Translations under genes and position numbers: made by a program
Assembly: GCF_024362365.1 (NCBI RefSeq)
Contig: NZ_CP101464.1
Span: 434,001-498,000, forward strand
Source: Janibacter sp. CX7
Lineage (GTDB): Bacteria; Actinomycetota; Actinomycetes; Actinomycetales; Dermatophilaceae
Direction of reading: 5' to 3'
DNA length: 64,000 nt
Shown: positions 7,515 through 17,432 of the stretch, in pieces
Layout of the letters: each line of letters opens with the position of its first letter
How positions within the stretch are numbered: the stretch's first letter is position 1
The notes under the pieces: generated by a model
Database searches by the model: none
The model's input: only the letters and a program-made list of their open reading frames with translations
What the model was told of the DNA's origin: nothing

Positions 7515-8961
7515 GATCAGGGTGAGCGGTGGGACAGCCGGCCTGTCCGTGGCGCTCGACGAGCTCGAGGCCGCGGCGGACCGTCTGGGCCGGGTCGCGA
7601 CCGAGGTGGGTGAGGTCGCCGTCGCCGTGGGGCTCGTCGGGCTCGACCCGCGGGTGCAGCTCGCGGCGCTGACGGCACCGCTGGAGTACCTCGCCGTCGA
7701 GCGGGCGGTGCTGACCTGCGCCGGGCCCACAGGGGCGGCGGGCCTGTCGGTCGACGTCGCCGCCACCGGTGTCGCGACGCGGGCCGCGGTCCGGGCCTAT
7801 CGCGAGGGCGAGCGCGCGGTCGAGGCCCTCGCCGACGGGGTGGCGACCGAGGTGGGGCGGTGGGTCGGGCGATCCGTCGCGCCGGTCGCCCTCGGGGTCG
7901 CGGTGGCTGCCGCCCCCGTGGCCGCCGTCGTGCTGTCCACCCCCGCCGGGCGCGATGCGGCCGTCGCCGTCGGGCTCGGGCTGGGGCAGGAGGTCGACGA
8001 GATCCTCTTCGACCACCCGTGGCTCGTGCCTGCGGCCGCCGAGGGTCTCGACGGGCTGCTCATCGGTCTCGGCGAGGGCCTGCCCGCGCTCGGGGTGCTC
8101 CTCGCCTGGCGCAGCGGCCGCGCGGGGGTGCCCTACCCGCCGCGCAACGAGGCCGACGCGCTCGGTGTCGTGCTCGCCGCGACCAGGGGCATCGTCCTCG
8201 ACGAGTCGGGCCGGTCGGTCCGCGTGAGCGCGCGGCCGTCGTTCGCAGGTCGGCCGCCCGCCGGGGTTGCCGACCTCGTGTCCAACCACGGCCCCACCTC
8301 GGGCGGCTCCCGCGTGCGGGTCGCCGGCATCCGCGGGCCTGACGGCAGCTGGAGCTGGGTCGTCGACGTCCCGGGGACGCAGACCTTCGACCCGCGCGCG
8401 GGCGAGAACCCCTGGGACATGACGACCAATGCGCTGCTCGTCGCCGGCCGCCGTCCGCTCGTCATGCAGGCGGTCGCGCAAGCCCTCGACGACGCCCGTC
8501 GCCGCGCGGGCGACACGAGCACCACGAGCCGGGTCATGCTCACCGGGCACAGCCAGGGCGGGCTCACGGCGGCGGCGCTCGCCGCCGACCCGGCCTTCCG
8601 CTCCCGCCACCGGGTCACCCACGTCGTCACCTCGGGAGCGCCCGTCGCCTCGCTCGCCGTACCCGAGGAGGTGAGCGTGCTCAGCCTCGAGCACGACGAG
8701 GACCTCGTGCCCGGTCTCGAGGGCGATGACAACCCCGACCGCCGTGGCTGGGTGACCGTCGAGCGGTCGCTCGCGGACGACCTCGGGCCCGACGGTCGGG
8801 CGTCGCAGGCGCACGACAACGCGGCCTATGTCGACACCGCCCGTCTCGTCGACGCGAGCGAGGACCCGTCGGTGCAGGCCTGGCGAGACGGCGCCGCCCC
8901 CTTCGTCGGGTCGCCGCTCGCCACGACCGTCACCACCGACTACGACGTCGCCCGCCGGTGA
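7507..8961 (+). CDS. Alpha/beta-hydrolase with helical N-terminal domain (possible secreted lipase-like effector)
   Basis: 484 residues. The first 120 are Ala/Val/Glu-rich helices reminiscent of WXG/LXG-type domains. Hydrophobic stretches follow at 122-145 and about 183-200. The C-terminal half carries the nucleophile elbow GHSQGG (347-352, Ser349), an Asp cluster EHDEDL (395-400) and His436 in SQAHDN, which together make a plausible catalytic triad. The GTG start overlaps the WXG100-like gene, so the two are translationally coupled. The function could be a lipase or cutinase-like hydrolase acting in or beyond the membrane; the substrate is unknown. Confidence 0.6.
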   Translation: MAEIRVSGGTAGLSVALDELEAAADRLGRVATEVGEVAVAVGLVGLDPRVQLAALTAPLEYLAVERAVLTCAGPTGAAGLSVDVAATGVATRAAVRAYREGERAVEALADGVATEVGRWVGRSVAPVALGVAVAAAPVAAVVLSTPAGRDAAVAVGLGLGQEVDEILFDHPWLVPAAAEGLDGLLIGLGEGLPALGVLLAWRSGRAGVPYPPRNEADALGVVLAATRGIVLDESGRSVRVSARPSFAGRPPAGVADLVSNHGPTSGGSRVRVAGIRGPDGSWSWVVDVPGTQTFDPRAGENPWDMTTNALLVAGRRPLVMQAVAQALDDARRRAGDTSTTSRVMLTGHSQGGLTAAALAADPAFRSRHRVTHVVTSGAPVASLAVPEEVSVLSLEHDEDLVPGLEGDDNPDRRGWVTVERSLADDLGPDGRASQAHDNAAYVDTARLVDASEDPSVQAWRDGAAPFVGSPLATTVTTDYDVARR

Positions 8962-8994
8962 GCGGTCGTCGTCGGGCCCGGCGGGTGCCAGTGG

Positions 8995-9000
8995 CAGGAT
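8995..9000 (+). promoter_or_regulatory. -10-like element (CAGGAT) for menD
   Basis: CAGGAT ends 7 nt before the menD GTG, with no ribosome binding site. It fits the leaderless pattern seen at other starts in this window but has C in place of the first T. Confidence 0.35.
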
Positions 9001-9007
9001 CGGGCGG

Positions 9008-10759
9008 GTGAACCCCTCGACCGCCGCCGCCCGTGTGCTGCTCGACGAGCTCGTCCGCCTCGGCGTGCGCGAGGTCGTCCTGTGCCCCGGGTCCCGGTCG
9101 GCCCCGCTGGCCTATGCCGCCCACGACCTCGAGGCGGCGGGGCGCCTGCGGCTGCACGTGCGGGTCGACGAGCGCAGCGCCGCCTTCCTCGCGCTCGGGC
9201 TGGCCAAGACCTCGCGCCGCCCCGCCGTGGTCATCACGACGAGCGGCACCGCGGTCGCCAACCTCCACCCCGCGGTCCTCGAGGCGCACCACGGCGCCGT
9301 GCCGCTGCTGCTGCTCACCGCCGACCGGCCGCCCGAGCTGCGCGGGGTCGGGGCCAACCAGGCGACCGTCCAGCCGGGCGTCTTCGGCGGTGCCGTGCGC
9401 CTGACCCTCGAGCTCGAGACCCCCGCCGACCCCGAGCGGCAGACGCCGGCCTGGCGCACGGCAGCGGCCCGCGCCGTCGCCGCCGCGACCGGTGCGCTCA
9501 CCGGCCAGGGGTGGGCCGGCCCGGTCCACCTCGACGTGCCCTTCCGCGACCCGCTCGCGCCGGACGACCACCCGTCGGGTCGAGGTACCGGCGACCGGCT
9601 ATCCGGTCGGGATCACCTCGACCCGGCGCGCGCCGGGCGCCCGGGCGGCGACCCGTCGCTCGCCCTGCCCGCACCGCCCGAGGTCCTCTCCGGCGCCGCG
9701 ACCCCGCTCGCGCACGACGAGCGGACCCTCGTCGTCGTCGGCGAGCTGCCCACGGCGCAGCACCGGGCGGCCGCCCTCGCTTGGGCCGAGCACCACGGCG
9801 CCCCCGTGCTCGCCGAGCCCGGCCCCGGCACGAGCCCGCTCGTCCTGCCGCACGGCGACCGGCTGCTCGCCGCGACGAAGTGGGTCGGGGGGCACCTCCC
9901 TTCGCGCGTCGTCGTCGTCGGCCGACCCACCCTCGGCCGGGCTGTGCCCGCGCTCACCCGCACGCCGGGGCTGCGGGTCGAGGTCGTGACGAGCGGTGAA
10001 CCCGGCGCCGACGGCTGGGCCGATGCCGCCCACACGGCGGCCGCCGTCCACCCCTTCGCGGCGCTGCGGACCGAGGGTGCGGGGCAGGAGCCGACTCCCT
10101 TCGCCCGGGAGTGGCTCGCCGCCGGCGAGACGGTCGCCGCCGCGCTCGCCCCGACCGGTGCCACGCTCGACGGGCCCGCCGTGGCCCGGGCGGTGCACGA
10201 CGCGCTCGCCGACGACAGCGCGCTCTTCCTCGGCAGCAGCAGCGTCGCCCGCGACGTGGCCCACGGTGTCGCCCGGGTGCGCGCCGACGTCGAGGTCATC
10301 ACCAGCCGCGGGCTCGCCGGCATCGACGGCTGCGTCTCCACGGCCGTCGGGCTGGCCCTCTCCCGCACCGGGCCGACGGTGGCGGTCCTCGGCGACCTGA
10401 CCTTCCTCCACGACGCCAACGGCCTGCTCATCGGGCCCGACGAGCCGCGCCCCGACCTGACCCTCGTCGTCGTCGACGACGACGGGGGCAGCATCTTCGG
10501 CACGCTCGAGTACGGCGCCGACGAGCTCGCGGGACCGATGCGCCGGCTCTTCACGACACCGACGGGCACCGACATCGAGGTGCTCTGCGCCGCCCACGGG
10601 GTGCCGGCGACGACGGCGACGTCGGCGGAGCAGCTCACCGCACTCGTGGCGCGCCCGAGCGAGGGGATCCGGGTGGTGCGGGTGCCCGTCGACGGGGCCG
10701 CGCGGCGCGAGGCGGGCCGACTCGCTCGCAAGACCGTCGTGGCGGCGCTGGGCGGCTGA
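9008..10759 (+). CDS. menD: SEPHCHC synthase MenD
   Basis: 2-succinyl-5-enolpyruvyl-6-hydroxy-3-cyclohexene-1-carboxylate synthase, a thiamine-diphosphate enzyme joining isochorismate and 2-oxoglutarate. 583 residues. VVLCPGSRSAPLAYA near residue 20, VRVDERSAAFLALG near 50 (with the activating Glu), ITTSGTAVANLHPAV near 80, and the C-terminal TPP/Mg motif GDLTFLHDANG are typical of MenD. GTG 9008 was chosen because upstream sequence lacks coding character and the protein then starts exactly at the conserved MenD N-terminus. A symmetrical hairpin covers its stop codon. Confidence 0.95.
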   Translation: MNPSTAAARVLLDELVRLGVREVVLCPGSRSAPLAYAAHDLEAAGRLRLHVRVDERSAAFLALGLAKTSRRPAVVITTSGTAVANLHPAVLEAHHGAVPLLLLTADRPPELRGVGANQATVQPGVFGGAVRLTLELETPADPERQTPAWRTAAARAVAAATGALTGQGWAGPVHLDVPFRDPLAPDDHPSGRGTGDRLSGRDHLDPARAGRPGGDPSLALPAPPEVLSGAATPLAHDERTLVVVGELPTAQHRAAALAWAEHHGAPVLAEPGPGTSPLVLPHGDRLLAATKWVGGHLPSRVVVVGRPTLGRAVPALTRTPGLRVEVVTSGEPGADGWADAAHTAAAVHPFAALRTEGAGQEPTPFAREWLAAGETVAAALAPTGATLDGPAVARAVHDALADDSALFLGSSSVARDVAHGVARVRADVEVITSRGLAGIDGCVSTAVGLALSRTGPTVAVLGDLTFLHDANGLLIGPDEPRPDLTLVVVDDDGGSIFGTLEYGADELAGPMRRLFTTPTGTDIEVLCAAHGVPATTATSAEQLTALVARPSEGIRVVRVPVDGAARREAGRLARKTVVAALGG

Positions 10760-10775
10760 CCGTCGGTCAGCCGCC
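10751..10775. terminator. Bidirectional terminator between menD and the isochorismate synthase gene
   Basis: Perfect inverted repeat with 12-bp arms (GGCGGCTGACCG / CGGTCAGCCGCC) and one central base. It overlaps both convergent stop codons, which are only 7 nt apart. No T-tract, as is common in high-GC actinobacteria. Confidence 0.65.
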
Positions 10776-12068
10776 GAGGGCGGTGCGCATCGGCAGCAGC
10801 TTGGCCGCCGACTCGGCGACCTCGTCGGCCGCGACCGAGCCGGCGACGATGCCGCACCCGGCGTAGAGGCGCAGCGAGGACGCGCTCTCGTAGGCGCCGC
10901 AGCGCAGCGCGATGCCCCACTCGCCGTCACCGGAGGCGTCCATCCAGCCGACGGGTCCGGCATAGCGACCGCGATCCATCTGCTCGAGCTCGGCGATGAC
11001 CCCGTCGGCGACGAGGGTCGGCGTGCCGCACACCGCGGCGCTCGGGTGCAGCGAGGCGGCGAGCGCGAGCGAGGTCGAGTCGTCGTCGACGACTCCCGCG
11101 ACGTCGGTCGCCAGGTGCATGACGTTGTTGAGGTGCAGGACGAAGGGGGAGTCCGGCACGTTGATCGAGGAGGTGTGTGCCGTCAGGGCGTCGGCGACCG
11201 AGCGCACGGCGTACTCGTGCTCCTCGAGGTCCTTGCTGCTGCGGGCGAGGGAGCCGGCGAGGGCGAGGTCGTGGCTGTCGTCGCCGGTGCGGCGGATCGT
11301 GCCGGCGAGGACCCGCGAGGTGACCAGGCCCCGCTCGAGGCGCACGAGCATCTCGGGGGTGGCGCCGACGAGACCGTCGACGGCGAAGACCCACGTCGTG
11401 TCGTAGTCCTCGGCGAGACGGGCGAGGACCCAGCGGGGGTCGATGCGCTGCTGCGCGGTGGCCCGCACGGAGCGGGCGAGCACGACCTTGTCGAGCTCGC
11501 CGGCGCTGATCCGGGCGACCGCCTCGTCGACCGCGGCGGCCCAGCGGTCGGCGGTGAGGTCGAGGTCGGCGAAGTCCACGGGGCCGGGGGTCCGCGGCTC
11601 GGGCTGGCGCTCGAGCGGCTGGTCGGCCGCGGGGACCGTCGCATCGGTCGTGATCGTCGTGACCCACGCGAGGGCGCCGCGCCGGCCGACGACGACCTCG
11701 GGCACGACGAGGACCGACTCGGTCTGCGAGCGCCGCGAGTAGGCCATCGAGCCGAAGGCGATCGGCCCGGTGCCCGGCTCGTCGACGTCGTCGCGCACGA
11801 TCGCCTCGGCCGTGACCTGCCGCCACCACTCCTGCGCCCGGTCGAAGCGGTCGGGGCCGCTCGCCCGGAAGGTCGCGACCCGGCCCCAGCCGACGAAGCC
11901 CTCGCCCTTGCGCACCCAGGAGACGACGTCGCCCGCGTCGTCCGGCTCCGGCAGGAGGGAGAGGAGGTCCGCGACCCTGGCCGCGGGGACGGCGACGGTG
12001 CGGACGACGAGCGCGGGGTGGGGGACGCCCGTGGGGGTGGGGGCGTCGGCAGGGGAAGGCGATGACAT
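10767..12068 (-). CDS. menF: Isochorismate synthase (MenF/EntC family)
   Basis: Chorismate-binding enzyme converting chorismate to isochorismate, the entry step to menaquinone. About 433 residues. C-terminal chorismate-binding motifs are present: [44 protein letters not shown] and [13 protein letters not shown]. Two in-frame ATGs exist, at 12077 and 12068. The latter is preferred because a TAGGCT -10 lies only 1 nt before the former. The men context favours menaquinone over siderophore synthesis. It is divergent from menG. Confidence 0.9.
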   Translation of the reverse strand: MSSPSPADAPTPTGVPHPALVVRTVAVPAARVADLLSLLPEPDDAGDVVSWVRKGEGFVGWGRVATFRASGPDRFDRAQEWWRQVTAEAIVRDDVDEPGTGPIAFGSMAYSRRSQTESVLVVPEVVVGRRGALAWVTTITTDATVPAADQPLERQPEPRTPGPVDFADLDLTADRWAAAVDEAVARISAGELDKVVLARSVRATAQQRIDPRWVLARLAEDYDTTWVFAVDGLVGATPEMLVRLERGLVTSRVLAGTIRRTGDDSHDLALAGSLARSSKDLEEHEYAVRSVADALTAHTSSINVPDSPFVLHLNNVMHLATDVAGVVDDDSTSLALAASLHPSAAVCGTPTLVADGVIAELEQMDRGRYAGPVGWMDASGDGEWGIALRCGAYESASSLRLYAGCGIVAGSVAADEVAESAAKLLPMRTALGG

Positions 12069-12078
12069 GTCGGGCATC

Positions 12079-12084
12079 AGCCTA
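12079..12084 (-). promoter_or_regulatory. -10 element (TAGGCT) for the isochorismate synthase gene
   Basis: TAGGCT on the minus strand lies 10 nt before the ATG at 12068 and decides that start over the ATG at 12077. It sits in a gap of about 41 nt shared with the divergent menG, whose own -10-like GAGGAT is at 12098-12103, so the two promoters overlap. Confidence 0.45.
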
Positions 12085-12097
12085 CGGCGGCGGGTGC

Positions 12098-12103
12098 GAG
12101 GAT
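12098..12103 (+). promoter_or_regulatory. -10-like element (GAGGAT) for menG
   Basis: GAGGAT ends 6 nt before the menG ATG. Weak match (G for the first T), listed because the spacing agrees with other putative leaderless starts here. Confidence 0.3.
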
Positions 12104-12109
12104 GAGGAC

Positions 12110-12802
12110 ATGAGCCGCGCCACCCTGCAGAAGGACCCCAAGGACGTCGCCGCGATGTTCGACGAGACCGCCGCGAAGTACGACCTGATGAACGACGTGA
12201 TGTCGCTGGGTCAGACGCGGCTGTGGCGGCGGGCGGTCGTGGACGCCATCGACCCGCAGCCGGGGGAGCGCATCCTCGACATCGCCGCCGGCCCCGGCTC
12301 CTCGAGCCTGCCGCTGCGCCGCGCCGGCGCGCAGGTCGCCTCGGCCGACTTCTCCCTCGGCATGCTGCGCCAGGGGCTCGTGCAGAGCCCCGAGCTCGAC
12401 TTCACCGCTGCCGACGCGACCCGGCTCCCCTTCGCCGACGCCTCCTTCGACGTCGTGACGATGTCCTTCGGCTTCCGCAACGTCGTCGAGCCCGAGGTCG
12501 CCCTGGGCGAGTTCCTCAGGGTGACCCGGCCCGGCGGGCGGTTGCTCATCTGCGAGTTCAGCCAGCCGGTCAACCGGGCCTTCCGCACGATCTACTCCGA
12601 GTACCTCATGGCGGCCTTCCCGCCGGTGGCCCGGCGGCTGAGCTCCAACCCCGACTCATACGTCTACCTCGCCGAGTCGATCCAGAGCTGGCCGGCGCAG
12701 GAGCAGCTCGCGCAGATGATCACCGGCACCGGGTGGGGCGGCGTCGAGTGGCGCAACCTGACGGGTGGGATCGTGGCCTTGCACCGAGCCACCAAGAGCT
12801 GA
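12110..12802 (+). CDS. menG: Demethylmenaquinone methyltransferase MenG (UbiE family)
   Basis: SAM-dependent C-methylase finishing menaquinone. 230 residues with UbiE-family signatures: N-terminal [25 protein letters not shown]-binding [12 protein letters not shown] (55-66), and [10 protein letters not shown] in the middle of the protein. The Ser-rich GPGSSS variant is usual in actinobacteria. ATG 12110 gives the normal family N-terminus. It is followed after 96 nt by the MenJ-nuo operon promoter. Confidence 0.95.
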   Translation: MSRATLQKDPKDVAAMFDETAAKYDLMNDVMSLGQTRLWRRAVVDAIDPQPGERILDIAAGPGSSSLPLRRAGAQVASADFSLGMLRQGLVQSPELDFTAADATRLPFADASFDVVTMSFGFRNVVEPEVALGEFLRVTRPGGRLLICEFSQPVNRAFRTIYSEYLMAAFPPVARRLSSNPDSYVYLAESIQSWPAQEQLAQMITGTGWGGVEWRNLTGGIVALHRATKS

Positions 12803-12823
12803 CGACGGGTTAGGTCTACCTGT

Positions 12824-12853
12824 GTGACCGCCGAAGTTCCTGCCGGGTAGTGT
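12824..12853 (+). promoter_or_regulatory. Promoter of the menJ-nuo operon
   Basis: GTGACC (12824-12829), an 18-nt spacer and TAGTGT (12848-12853) match an actinobacterial housekeeping promoter. The start of transcription would fall near 12860, giving a leader of about 40 nt with a GAGGAA ribosome binding site before the GTG. A Rex-like operator begins a few bases downstream of the predicted start. Confidence 0.6.
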
Positions 12854-12862
12854 CACCCGCGA

Positions 12863-12880
12863 TCGTGAATTGCTTCACAA
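12863..12880 (+). promoter_or_regulatory. Rex (redox repressor) operator
   Basis: TCGTGAATTGCTTCACAA differs from the published Rex consensus TTGTGAANNNNTTCACAA at one base (C for the second T). The core is the perfect inverted repeat GTGAA-TTGC-TTCAC. It lies just downstream of the predicted start of transcription, where bound Rex would block the polymerase. Rex senses NADH/NAD+ and controls respiratory genes, including nuo, in Streptomyces. Control of this NADH-dehydrogenase operon is therefore a strong inference. Confidence 0.75.
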
Positions 12881-12898
12881 GCAGCTGAGGAACCTTTC

Positions 12899-14209
12899 GT
12901 GACCAGTGCACTGCCTGCGGCCGACGGAGACCGCAGTGTCGACGTCATCGTCGTCGGAGCCGGCCCGGGTGGCAGCGCCACCGCCGCGTGGCTGGCGAAG
13001 GCCGGCAAGGACGTCGTCCTGCTGGAGAAGTCCCGCTTCCCCCGCGACAAGATCTGCGGTGACGGGCTCACCCCGCGCGCGGTGCGCCAGCTGATCAACC
13101 TCGGCGTCCCCTTGTCGGAGACCGACGGGTGGGCGCACAACAAGGGTCTGCGGATCATCGGCGGCGGCATGCGGCTGCAGCTCGACTGGCCCGACGTGAC
13201 CTCCTTCCCCGGCTACGGCATGGTCCGGGCCCGCCAGGACCTCGACGAGGTCCTGGCCCGCCACGCCGCCTCCTGCGGCGCCGAGCTGCTCGAGGGGCGC
13301 AATGTCTCCGAGCCGATCCGTGACGAGTCCGGCCGGATCGTCGGCGTCGTGGCCAAGGTCGTCGACGAGCGCGGCCGCGCCACGGGCGAGACCGAGACCT
13401 ATCGCGCCCCCGTCGTCGTCGCCGCGGACGGCGTCTCCTCCCGCCTGTCGGTGAAGATGGGCCGCGAGAAGCGCGAGGACCGGCCGATGGCGGTCGCCGT
13501 GCGCGCCTACTACGAGACGCCCCGCCACGACGACGAGTACCTCGAGAGCCACCTCGAGCTGTGGTCGACGACGCCCGAAGGGGGGCGCATCCTCATGCCG
13601 GGTTACGGCTGGCTCTTCGGGCTGGGGGACGGGCGCTCCAACATCGGGCTGGGTGTCCTCAACACCTCCGAGGCCTTCGGTCGCACCGACTACAAGGACG
13701 TCATGCGTCGCTGGGTCGAGACGATGCCGGCGGAGTGGGGCATCAACGAGGGCACGATCACCGGCGAGATCACCGCGGCCGCGCTGCCGATGGCCTTCAA
13801 CCGCCAGCCGCTCTACGCCGACGGCCTCATGCTCGTCGGTGACGCGGGCGGCATGGTCAACCCCTTCAACGGCGAGGGCATCGACTACGCGCTCGAGGCC
13901 GGCCACGCCGCGGCCGAGGTCATCGTCCAGGCCCTCGCCCGGCCGACCGCCGTGGACCGGGAGCGGGTGCTGCAGTCCTACGTCGCCCGGATGAAGGACA
14001 TGCACGGCGGCTATTTCCGGCTCGGCGCGCAGTTCGCGAAGCTCATCGGCAAGCCCGAGATCATGCGCCTGGCGACGAAGTACGGCCTGCCCCGGCAGAC
14101 GCTGATGAAGTTCATGCTCAAGCTCATGGCCAACCTCCCGGAGGAGAAGGGCGGGGGTCTCGACGACCGCCTCGTCCAGCTGATGACCCGGGTGGCCCCC
14201 GATGCGTGA
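12899..14209 (+). CDS. menJ: Menaquinone/geranylgeranyl reductase (MenJ-type flavoprotein)
   Basis: 436-residue FAD-dependent reductase of the geranylgeranyl-reductase family: dinucleotide motif VVGAGPGGSATAAWL (18-32), KICGDGLTPRAV, and FAD-binding LVGDAGGMVNPFNGEGI. Mycobacterial MenJ saturates one isoprene unit of menaquinone. Being first in the nuo operon and just after menG supports that role over lipid or chlorophyll-type substrates. The GTG start has GAGGAA 6 nt upstream. 81 nt to nuoA, with a possible internal promoter. Confidence 0.85.
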   Translation: MTSALPAADGDRSVDVIVVGAGPGGSATAAWLAKAGKDVVLLEKSRFPRDKICGDGLTPRAVRQLINLGVPLSETDGWAHNKGLRIIGGGMRLQLDWPDVTSFPGYGMVRARQDLDEVLARHAASCGAELLEGRNVSEPIRDESGRIVGVVAKVVDERGRATGETETYRAPVVVAADGVSSRLSVKMGREKREDRPMAVAVRAYYETPRHDDEYLESHLELWSTTPEGGRILMPGYGWLFGLGDGRSNIGLGVLNTSEAFGRTDYKDVMRRWVETMPAEWGINEGTITGEITAAALPMAFNRQPLYADGLMLVGDAGGMVNPFNGEGIDYALEAGHAAAEVIVQALARPTAVDRERVLQSYVARMKDMHGGYFRLGAQFAKLIGKPEIMRLATKYGLPRQTLMKFMLKLMANLPEEKGGGLDDRLVQLMTRVAPDA

Positions 14210-14239
14210 GGCGGTGTCGGGTGTGTCCGGCGTCACCCC

Positions 14240-14245
14240 TAGGAT
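14240..14245 (+). promoter_or_regulatory. Possible internal -10 (TAGGAT) before nuoA
   Basis: TAGGAT lies in the 81-nt gap between menJ and nuoA, about 45 nt before the nuoA start. No -35 is evident. A five-codon reading frame (GTG at 14251 to TGA) starts 5 nt later; I attach no function to it. The site could let nuoA-N be transcribed independently of menJ. Confidence 0.3.
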
Positions 14246-14290
14246 CGGGCGTGGACTGGATCACATGACGGAAGAAAGGCGGGAGCAGTG

Positions 14291-14653
14291 ATGAACCCGT
14301 ACATCCCGCTGCTCATCCTCTTCGCCATCGGTCTCGGCTTCGCGCTCGTGTCCGTGGGCACGAGCCTGGTCGTCGGCCCGGCGCGCTACAACGCCGCCAA
14401 GGCGCAGGCCTACGAGTGCGGCATCCAGCCGACGCCGCAGGCCGCCGAGGGCGGCCGCTTCCCGGTCAAGTACTACCTGACCGCGATGCTGTTCATCATC
14501 TTCGACATCGAGGCGCTCTTCCTCTACCCCTTCGCCGTCGCCTTCGACGAGCTCGGGGCCTTCACCCTCGCTGCCGTGGTGCTGTTCCTGTTCAACGCGT
14601 TCTTCATCGCGGATGCCTATGTGTGGCGCCGCGGTGGGTTCGAGTGGGACTGA
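14291..14653 (+). CDS. nuoA: NADH-quinone oxidoreductase subunit A
   Basis: 120-residue complex I membrane subunit with three transmembrane helices. Conserved YECGIQPTPQA loop near residue 37 and KYYLTAMLFIIFDIEALFLYP in the second helix (with the buried acidic residues). ATG 14291 is chosen over GTG 14288 because GGGAG is then spaced 6 nt. First of fourteen consecutive nuo genes; nuoB follows after 27 nt. Confidence 0.97.
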   Translation: MNPYIPLLILFAIGLGFALVSVGTSLVVGPARYNAAKAQAYECGIQPTPQAAEGGRFPVKYYLTAMLFIIFDIEALFLYPFAVAFDELGAFTLAAVVLFLFNAFFIADAYVWRRGGFEWD

Positions 14654-14680
14654 CGAGGACGAGGACGAGGAGACGGATCA

Positions 14681-15264
<584 letters not shown>

Positions 15265-15268
<4 letters not shown>

Positions 15269-16080
15269 GCGAGATCGACAAGCCCGCCGAGGGCGTCCAC
15301 CCGGACGGCGTCGGCCTGAGCGGCACCGCCAACAAGGGCTTCCCCTCGACCCAGGGTCTGACCGGCGGCAACCGGCCGGTCGAGTACAGCAATGTCGAAG
15401 GGGAGGGTGCCGGCGAGGTCGACCCGGCGCACGCCCCCGTCGTGCGCGACGAGCGTCGCGGCATGTTCGGCGCCCGCAACGGTCAGGACACCTCCGGCTA
15501 CGGCGGGCTCAAGACGACCGTCGCCTTCCCCGGCGCGAGCGAGCGCCCCTACGGCGGCTGGTTCGACGAGGTCGTCGACCGGCTCGCCGACGCCACCGGG
15601 GGCGACCTGCTCGAGCAGGTCGTCGTCCACCGCGGCGAGCTGACCCTGCACGTCGCCCGCGAGGACCTGCCGGTCGTCATGCGCGCCCTGCGCGACCGAC
15701 CGGACCTGCGCTTCGAGATGTGCATGTCGGTCTCCGGCGTGCACTTCCCGCAGGAGAGCGGGCGCGAGCTGCACGTCGCCTACCACCTGCTCTCGATCAC
15801 CCACGGTGGTCGGCGGCTGCGCGTCGAGGTCACCGCCCCCGACGCCGACCCGCACATCCCGAGCATCGTCGAGACCTATCCCGCGGCCGACTGGCACGAG
15901 CGCGAGACGTGGGACATGTTCGGCGTCGTCTTCGACGGGCACCCCGCGCTCACCCGCATCCTCATGCCCGACGACTGGGCCGGGCACCCGCAGCGCAAGG
16001 ACTACCCGCTGGGCGGCATCCCGGTGGAGTACAAGGGCGGCACCGTCCCGCCGCCCGACGAGCGGAGGTCGTACAACTGA
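15265..16080 (+). CDS. nuoC: NADH-quinone oxidoreductase subunit C
   Basis: 271-residue 30-kDa-type subunit of the peripheral arm, docking NuoB and NuoD. Motif [18 protein letters not shown] and the terminal [13 protein letters not shown] are typical. The N-terminal 90 residues (polar, Gly-rich) extend beyond the usual bacterial length. It is separate from NuoD rather than fused. TGATG overlap with nuoD. Confidence 0.97.
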
Positions 16081-17432
16081 TGGCTACGCACACGCAGGGT
16101 GGCCGGGTCCACGCGACCCCGGGCGCCGACGACCTCGCCGAGGGCCGCATCGTCAACGTCCAGGGCGGTGACTGGGACCAGGAGATGGGCGAGCTCGGGA
16201 TGAACCCCGAGGAGCGCATCGTCCTCAACATGGGTCCGCAGCACCCCTCGACGCACGGCGTCCTGCGGCTCATCCTCGAGCTCGACGGCGAGACGGTCAC
16301 CGAGGCCCGCGCCGGCATCGGCTACCTCCACACGGGCATCGAGAAGAACATGGAGTTCCGCACGTGGACGCAGGGGGTGACCTTCTGCACGCGCATGGAC
16401 TACCTGACGCCGATGTTCCAGGAGGCCGCCTACTGCCTCGCGGTCGAGAAGGTCCTCGGCATCACCGACGACATCCCCGAGCGGGCCAGCGTGATCCGGG
16501 TGCTCATGATGGAGCTGACCCGCATCTCGAGCCACCTCATCTGCCTCGGCACCGGCGGCATGGAGATGGGCGCGACGACGATCATGACGATCAGCTTCCG
16601 CGAGCGCGAGCGGATCCTGTCGGTCATCGAGAACATCACCGGCCTGCGGATGAACAACGCCTACATCCGCCCCGGCGGCGTCGCCCAGGACCTGCCGCAC
16701 GGCGCGATCGACAAGATCCGCGAGATGGTGCCGCAGGTGCGCAAGGGCATCGGCGAGCTCGAGCAGCTCCTCCTCGAGAACCCCATCCTCAAGGGCCGCA
16801 CGAAGCGGGTCGGAGAGCTCTCGCTCACCGGCTGCACCGCCCTGGGCATCACCGGCCCGGTGTTGCGCTCGACCGGTCTGCCGCACGACCTGCGCAAGCT
16901 CACGCCCTACTGCGGCTACGAGAAGTACGACTTCGACGTCATCACCCGCACGGGCGCCGACGCCTACGACCGGCTCGCGATCCGCCTGGCGGAGATGCGC
17001 GAGAGCCTCAAGATCGTCGAGCAGGTGACCGACGAGCTGCAGCGCAACCCCGGCCAGGTCATGGTCGCCGACAAGCGCGTCGCGTGGCCCTCGCAGCTCG
17101 CCGTGGGCGGCGACGGCATGGGCAACAGCCTCGACCACATCCGCGAGATCATGGGCACCTCGATGGAGGCCCTGATCCACCACTTCAAGCTCGTGACCGA
17201 GGGCTTCCGGGTCCCGCCGGGCCAGGCCTACGTCGCCGTCGAGTCGCCGAAGGGCGAGCTGGGCTGCCACGTCGTGTCCGACGGCGGCACCCGCCCCTAC
17301 CGGGCCCACTTCCGGGACCCGAGCTTCAACAACCTGCAGGCCGTCGCGGCCATGTGCGAAGGGGGCAACCTCGCCGACGTCATCGTCGCGGTCGCCTCGA
17401 TCGACCCGGTGATGGGAGGAGTCGACCGATGA
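16080..17432 (+). CDS. nuoD: NADH-quinone oxidoreductase subunit D
   Basis: 450-residue 49-kDa-type subunit forming the quinone-binding cavity with NuoB and Nuo[13 protein letters not shown] (52-63) and GYLHTGIEK near residue 80 are the hallmark segments; the C-terminus [21 protein letters not shown] is complete. The only nuoD in this window: the second nuo cluster lacks one, so this product may serve both complexes (inference). Confidence 0.97.
   Translation: MATHTQGGRVHATPGADDLAEGRIVNVQGGDWDQEMGELGMNPEERIVLNMGPQHPSTHGVLRLILELDGETVTEARAGIGYLHTGIEKNMEFRTWTQGVTFCTRMDYLTPMFQEAAYCLAVEKVLGITDDIPERASVIRVLMMELTRISSHLICLGTGGMEMGATTIMTISFRERERILSVIENITGLRMNNAYIRPGGVAQDLPHGAIDKIREMVPQVRKGIGELEQLLLENPILKGRTKRVGELSLTGCTALGITGPVLRSTGLPHDLRKLTPYCGYEKYDFDVITRTGADAYDRLAIRLAEMRESLKIVEQVTDELQRNPGQVMVADKRVAWPSQLAVGGDGMGNSLDHIREIMGTSMEALIHHFKLVTEGFRVPPGQAYVAVESPKGELGCHVVSDGGTRPYRAHFRDPSFNNLQAVAAMCEGGNLADVIVAVASIDPVMGGVDR

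Noticed and set aside
14251..14268. Five-codon reading frame (GTG to TGA) right below a TAGGAT element before nuoA
   Set aside because: Too short to judge, no attenuator stems around it, and such frames occur by chance.
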